A DNA stretch of 64,000 nucleotides from Dactylonectria macrodidyma (taxonomy: Eukaryota; Ascomycota; Sordariomycetes; Hypocreales; Nectriaceae). The position numbers and the translations under genes were made by a program. Each line of letters starts with the position of its first letter. Within the stretch, counting starts at the first letter, position 1. The stretch lies in NCBI GenBank assembly GCA_020744425.1, contig JAGMUV010000003.1:3286001-3350000 (forward strand), read 5' to 3'. Positions 59,937 through 64,000 of this stretch are shown in pieces. Below the pieces are notes generated by a model. It worked only from the letters and a program-made list of their open reading frames with translations, was not told the origin of the DNA and ran no database searches.

Positions 59937-61306
59937 GGTGATTGACTTTGTTTTGGCTCTGCTCAGGAGAGGGGCGGCGTTGGTAGGTGAACAGACAGCA
60001 AATTGTTGTGCGGGGGTGCGGGCAAGAAGCGCAGAGAGGGGGGAGAAGAAGACCCGAGGTCAACGAAAAGAGCCTTCTCACTAGACGTCTTCGCAGCTGG
60101 TATGCGGAAGACGGGAGAGGAAGGGCCAAAGGGGGATGCTATGGAGAGGAGAAGGAGGAAGTTTTTTGTTGTTGTCGGGGAGAGAGGGAAGATGGGGGGC
60201 AGATGGGTGGACGGCGGCTTAGTCGAGTAAGGCAAGGCAAGGTAGCGAAAGAGGGCCTAGAGCAGGTTAGGTAACTTGGGTTTTGTGGGCTTGGTGGGTG
60301 GCACTGGCATTGGTGGCGCTCGCTGGGCACTCACTGGATAACTCAGCGGGCTCTCACTTACTACGTAGTAAACGTTCACTGGGCTGCGGGGCGGCTTGAA
60401 ATGACTTTTGAGGACGAGTTTCCGTGCGATTCAGGGTGCGGGCAGACTGTGCACTGCGTTTTCGGGTGCTTCATCACCAACAACTAACCCCAAAGCAGCC
60501 ATTAAATTAGGCGCTACAATGGAAGCCACCGTCGTGTGATTTCAGCCTCAGGCAACAAGTCTTCTTTCATCCTTGCTTGCGTCTGACTGTTTGTCTCATG
60601 GATCCATGGACGGGGGGGGGGGAGGTCAGCGCACAAGCAAGCACTCGGGTCGACAGGAAGTGTTGCCATGGAGTGTCAAGCTACCAACAAGGCACATACC
60701 TGACACACCGATAATATCACCAACATCGAAGCAAGCCATACATGATTGCATACCTCGGGTAGATATCTGCCTACTTAGTAAGGTGCGGTTGGGTGTAATT
60801 AATAAAGGGTTTATTTGCGCTCTCCCATTCGGTACCTGACTCAAGAGACCAAACCACTATTCTAGTCGCATACATGAAGCAAACCAGTCGAACAGGTAAA
60901 CGACAACCTCGCGTTTGATCAGCACCAGCAACGTCGCAGCACGGGCATCATCACCAGGTTGCTTGTGAGAGTTTCATTTTTCATCCACCTCCCATTTGCC
61001 ACCAATCAACCCCACGTCCCCCACCAACTTGCAGAGGAAGCAGATAGAATCCACCATTGCCATTAAATCACATGCTCTGGCACGTGCTGTCGCGACAATG
61101 GCGGATGGGGTTGGCCCCACTAATTTCCACGTCCAAGCCAAAGCCAACGCCAACGCGCTTAGGCTGGCTCCATCCACCTAGAATCGCGTATTCCATTTAC
61201 ACGGCCTCACCAACTCATTCCCCAACATTGAGCACGCGACCGCGAGGATCGAATCGCTTCTCCGTCTGGCCACGGCCTGCTCCGTCATGCAGGAGCATGG
61301 GTAATT
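59937..61306. promoter_or_regulatory. Divergent intergenic region between importin alpha and POT1
   Basis: 1.4 kb between divergent genes. It contains a 14-bp palindrome (60358-60371), an 11-G tract (60612-60622) and a purine-rich block just upstream of the importin start. No gene is seen. Confidence 0.5.
60358..60371. promoter_or_regulatory. 14-bp perfect palindrome TTACTACGTAGTAA
   Basis: It contains the same 12-bp core (TACTACGTAGTA) as 1657-1668. It lies about 420 bp upstream of the importin alpha start codon. A regulatory role is inferred. Confidence 0.4.
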
Positions 61307-63451
61307 ATGGCTCCATCGCAACATCCTCTCATGGCTGTGACAGCACCTCCCTTACCCTCGGGCTTTGTCACTGCCCAAGACGTCTTGGATGGCAAGGCTC
61401 AAGTTAATTCAAGGGTCAACATCGTCGGTATCATCACCGATTACCGTGCCCCCATTCAGACAAGAGGAATCGGTAAACCTCCCTTTGCTGTTTTCTATAT
61501 GCATGGCCTGACCATATCAGACTACAAATGTCAGATTCGATTCTTTGACTTATCCATCGAGGATGACGAAGACTCGGTCCTCTCAGTCAACATCTTTCGA
61601 CCTCGGAAGGAGATGCCAATTGCGAGTTGTGGTGATGTCATTCTTCTACAGTCGGTCAAGGTGTGTCAGAGCCAGGTTGATGACGCACCACTACTAACCG
61701 TCCTCTAGATCCAACGTTACCAAATGGAGGCTCCCTCTTTGATAACCCACAAGGAGACCAGAGTGCATATCTACTTGGCATCAAAGATCCCCAAATACCC
61801 CGGTAATGCTCTGGGTGCTCTGCGGCCTTCGCCAAGAACGCAAGATCGGAACCCTGCTCAAAAGGAAAATGCCTATATCGCTTACATGTTCCACAAAGCT
61901 GGAAAAGGCCGTGTACCGACCGAGACAGAGTTTGAGCTCATGACTTTTCGATCATCTAACGTCAAGGATAAGTTCGGCCTGCTCCAAGATGTTCAGGAAG
62001 GATGCTTCTACGACATCGTTGCCCAAGTGGTCAAAGAGCCATACGACCAAGGCGACAAGACCATGATCTGGGTCTCTGACTATACCGAAAACAAGGCGTT
62101 TTTTCACCATGCCTTCAATAGTCAAAATCTAGAAGAACGGCCTGTTGGTGATCCGTTTGGGTACACCACAGGGTCCTGGAAGGGTCCCTTCGGCAAGAGA
62201 AGTCTACAAATCACGTGTTTTGAGCCACACGCAAGCGCAATCAGACAGGGTCGAATATCATCCGGTACCTGGGTCTCAATTCGAAATCTCCAAGTCAAAT
62301 ACGGGCACAACATCACCAACCTCGAGGGGTATCTCAGAGAAGATCGAGCAGCACATGGGCCTAAGCTTGGTATTTCCGCCCTCGATCCAAGAGACAACGC
62401 AGAGAATATCAATCCAAAACTCAAGGACGCGGTTCGTCGAAAGCGAGACTACGAGCGATCCAAGAAGAACCAGCTCCAGGAAATATCCGAGGCTGCCCAG
62501 GCCGGCCAGAAGCGCAAAGCTGAGATCAGCGTCAGCTCGGAGCCCAAAAAGGCTAAGAATTCTAAGGCACGCCGCAAAGCGCTACGTGCCCAAGCACAGG
62601 AAGATGAACAGGCCACAAATGAGCCTGTTGTTGTGAAGGATCTCAACTCCCAAGGTAGCCCCAGGCGTTTATATGGTCCACTCGAACAATACTAATCTGT
62701 TGATGTAGTAAAATGCGAGAACCAAAATAAGATGGCCAGTCGCGTAGCCGACTTGCTAGAACCTGTCCTCCACAAGACCACGATCAACGGGAAGCCAGTC
62801 GAACTAAAGCTCCCCTTTGTGAACGCCAACTACCGCACCAACGTGCGCGTCGTCAGCTTCATGCCTGCTAAACTCGAAGATTTTGCCTTTGCAAAGAAAG
62901 TCACAGAGTTCGATATCCTCTCAGATGACGGCGATTCTGATGACGGTTCACAGTCTGAACATGCCAGTGTAATTGATTCCACAACTGACCGCATTTGGGA
63001 ATGGCGCTTTCATCTCGAGTTGGAAGATGCCGCGGTTCTGAAAACCCAACAGAAGAGAAGGATGTGGGTTGTTGTGGACAACCAGGCCGCTCAGTGTCTT
63101 TTGAACCTCGACGCCTCCGACCTGCGCCAGGATGAGACAAATCTTGAGACGCTCCGTCAACGCCTGTTTCTCTTGTGGGGAGACTTGGAAGAGCACAAGG
63201 CTCGCGCAAAAGCTCAACACAACCGAAAGCTCGAGGCGGTGAGAGAGGGCAAACCGCCCACAGACAGTTCTGACGACGATGAACCAAGTCACCGGGCAGC
63301 AGAAAAGACACAGGTTGTGAACCTGCCCTTCACATGCTGCATCCGCCAGTACGGGGTCAAGGTACGAGAACAAAATGCGGCCTTGGCTGATGCAGGCGAG
63401 GGCAGTCGATGGCAGAGAATGTTTAGCATGTTTGGGACCCGGATGCGATGA
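61307..63451 (+). CDS. pot1: Telomere end-protection protein POT1
   Basis: Binds single-stranded G-rich telomeric DNA and protects chromosome ends. Exons are 61307-61660, 61709-62654 and 62709-63451 (680 aa). Introns are 48 nt (GTGTGT...TCTAG) and 54 nt (GTAGCC, branch CTAAT, GTAG), and all joins are in frame (DVILLQSVK-IQRYQME; LNSQ-VKCENQNKM). The first OB fold (Telo_bind) covers about residues 15-160: GFVTAQDVLDGKAQVNSRVN and VVGIITDYRAP-type strands, IRFFDLSIEDDE and VHIYLASKIPKYPG. The second OB-like region includes GCFYDIVAQVVKEPYDQG and TWVSIRNLQVKYG. A basic linker follows (RRKRDYERSKK; KKAKNSKARRKALRAQ). The C-terminal third is less conserved and probably binds a shelterin partner. 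The start is the first ATG of the frame. Confidence 0.92.
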
Positions 63452-63790
63452 ATTAACCGTCTATTGGATGGGGGAATGGAGTTTGGTGCTTTGAAGCCAT
63501 GATATCATACACATGTCTATCACGAAATTGGGGGAAGTGCAAGGCATTATTTACGGAGAACCCTGGTAGTATAAGGGGTGATGAATTATAGAATTCCCCT
63601 CAAGACGCCCAAACTCAGAACGGGCTTCTGCCCACATACCCAGACTCCAGCCGTGGCGGCACAAGCCAACACACTACCTACATACAGAGACAAGAAAGTT
63701 GCTCGAATCTAGAAAAGGAAATAAAAACAAGTTAACATCCCGTACTGCGAAGTCCCAACTCAGTCTGTTCTTTTTGGCAGAAAAGACCTG
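63452..63790. other. Convergent intergenic region
   Basis: 339 bp between the POT1 stop and the stop of the right-edge gene. No gene is seen. Confidence 0.5.
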
Positions 63791-64000
63791 TTAGTCCCCA
63801 AGAACATCGTCATCTGAATCGTGAGCTGGTCGTTCCTCTTCTTCGTCATCATCGTCGATCGGGTCCTCTTCCAAAAGCTCTCTCCGGCGAAGATCCTCGC
63901 GGGAGCCTTCCTCGAGCTGGGGTTCGTCGTCAAAGATGTCGTCGTCGTCAATGTCGTCACCGATGACCATCTCCGAGCTGAGCTGGGGCTTCTGGGGCTT
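63791..64000 (-). CDS. Acidic C-terminus of an unidentified protein (partial, runs off right edge)
   Basis: On the minus strand the open frame enters at 64000 and stops at 63791 with TAA. The 69 visible residues are very acidic: MVIGDDIDDDDIFDDEP, then QLEEGSREDLRRRELLEEDP and HDSDDDVLGD at the end. No domain can be assigned from this much. Other frames here are also open because of the GAY/GAR repeats. This frame is preferred for its normal codon use and balanced acidic/basic pattern. The gene is convergent with POT1. Confidence 0.55.
   Translation of the reverse strand, partial: KPQKPQLSSEMVIGDDIDDDDIFDDEPQLEEGSREDLRRRELLEEDPIDDDDEEEERPAHDSDDDVLGD

Overview
The window is nuclear DNA of a filamentous ascomycete, most likely a sordariomycete and perhaps Hypocreales. 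Genes have short introns (about 50-95 nt) with GT..AG ends and CTAAC/CTGAC-type branch sites. The gene set is typical of Pezizomycotina: a VIB-1/XprG-type NDT80 factor, a GRG-1/CCG-1 protein, a short kinesin-3 and a POT1. The order assignment is inferred from family resemblance, not from a search.

Nineteen protein-coding genes are supported, all core-genome functions. From left to right: the 5' part of a vib-1-like regulator (minus, runs off the left edge); a 9 kb stretch without genes; an RWD-RBR ubiquitin ligase head-to-head with a dolichyl-pyrophosphate phosphatase (CAX4); a 245-bp MITE-like element; a seven-TM protein with a long tail (minus); about 4 kb without genes; GRG-1; an EBP-type sterol isomerase; NAD kinase head-to-head with a PfkB sugar kinase whose first splice donor looks destroyed; a 10 kb gene desert; an orphan acidic protein; Las1; glyoxalase II; an EF-hand-like protein; a class II eIF4E; a short kinesin-3 head-to-head with an AT-hook protein; aprataxin (Hnt3); a UBA/RWD DExH helicase; importin alpha head-to-head with POT1; and the acidic C-terminus of an unidentified protein at the right edge.

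The right half (40-64 kb) is compact and housekeeping in character: rRNA processing, translation, DNA-end repair, nuclear import, telomere capping. The left half is dominated by two unusually large non-coding tracts. Both end at the 5' side of a gene (vib-1-like at the left, the orphan at 37.7 kb), and in both the strand bias in G versus C appears to flip at a definite point (about 3.95 kb and about 35.3 kb). That suggests long transcribed leaders with divergent non-coding transcription.

No rRNA, tRNA, CRISPR array, intact transposon, secondary-metabolite cluster or defence system was found. Splice sites were placed by hand from reading-frame continuity, family resemblance and GT/AG signals. 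Most exon junctions are frame-consistent, but start codons of several genes remain open.
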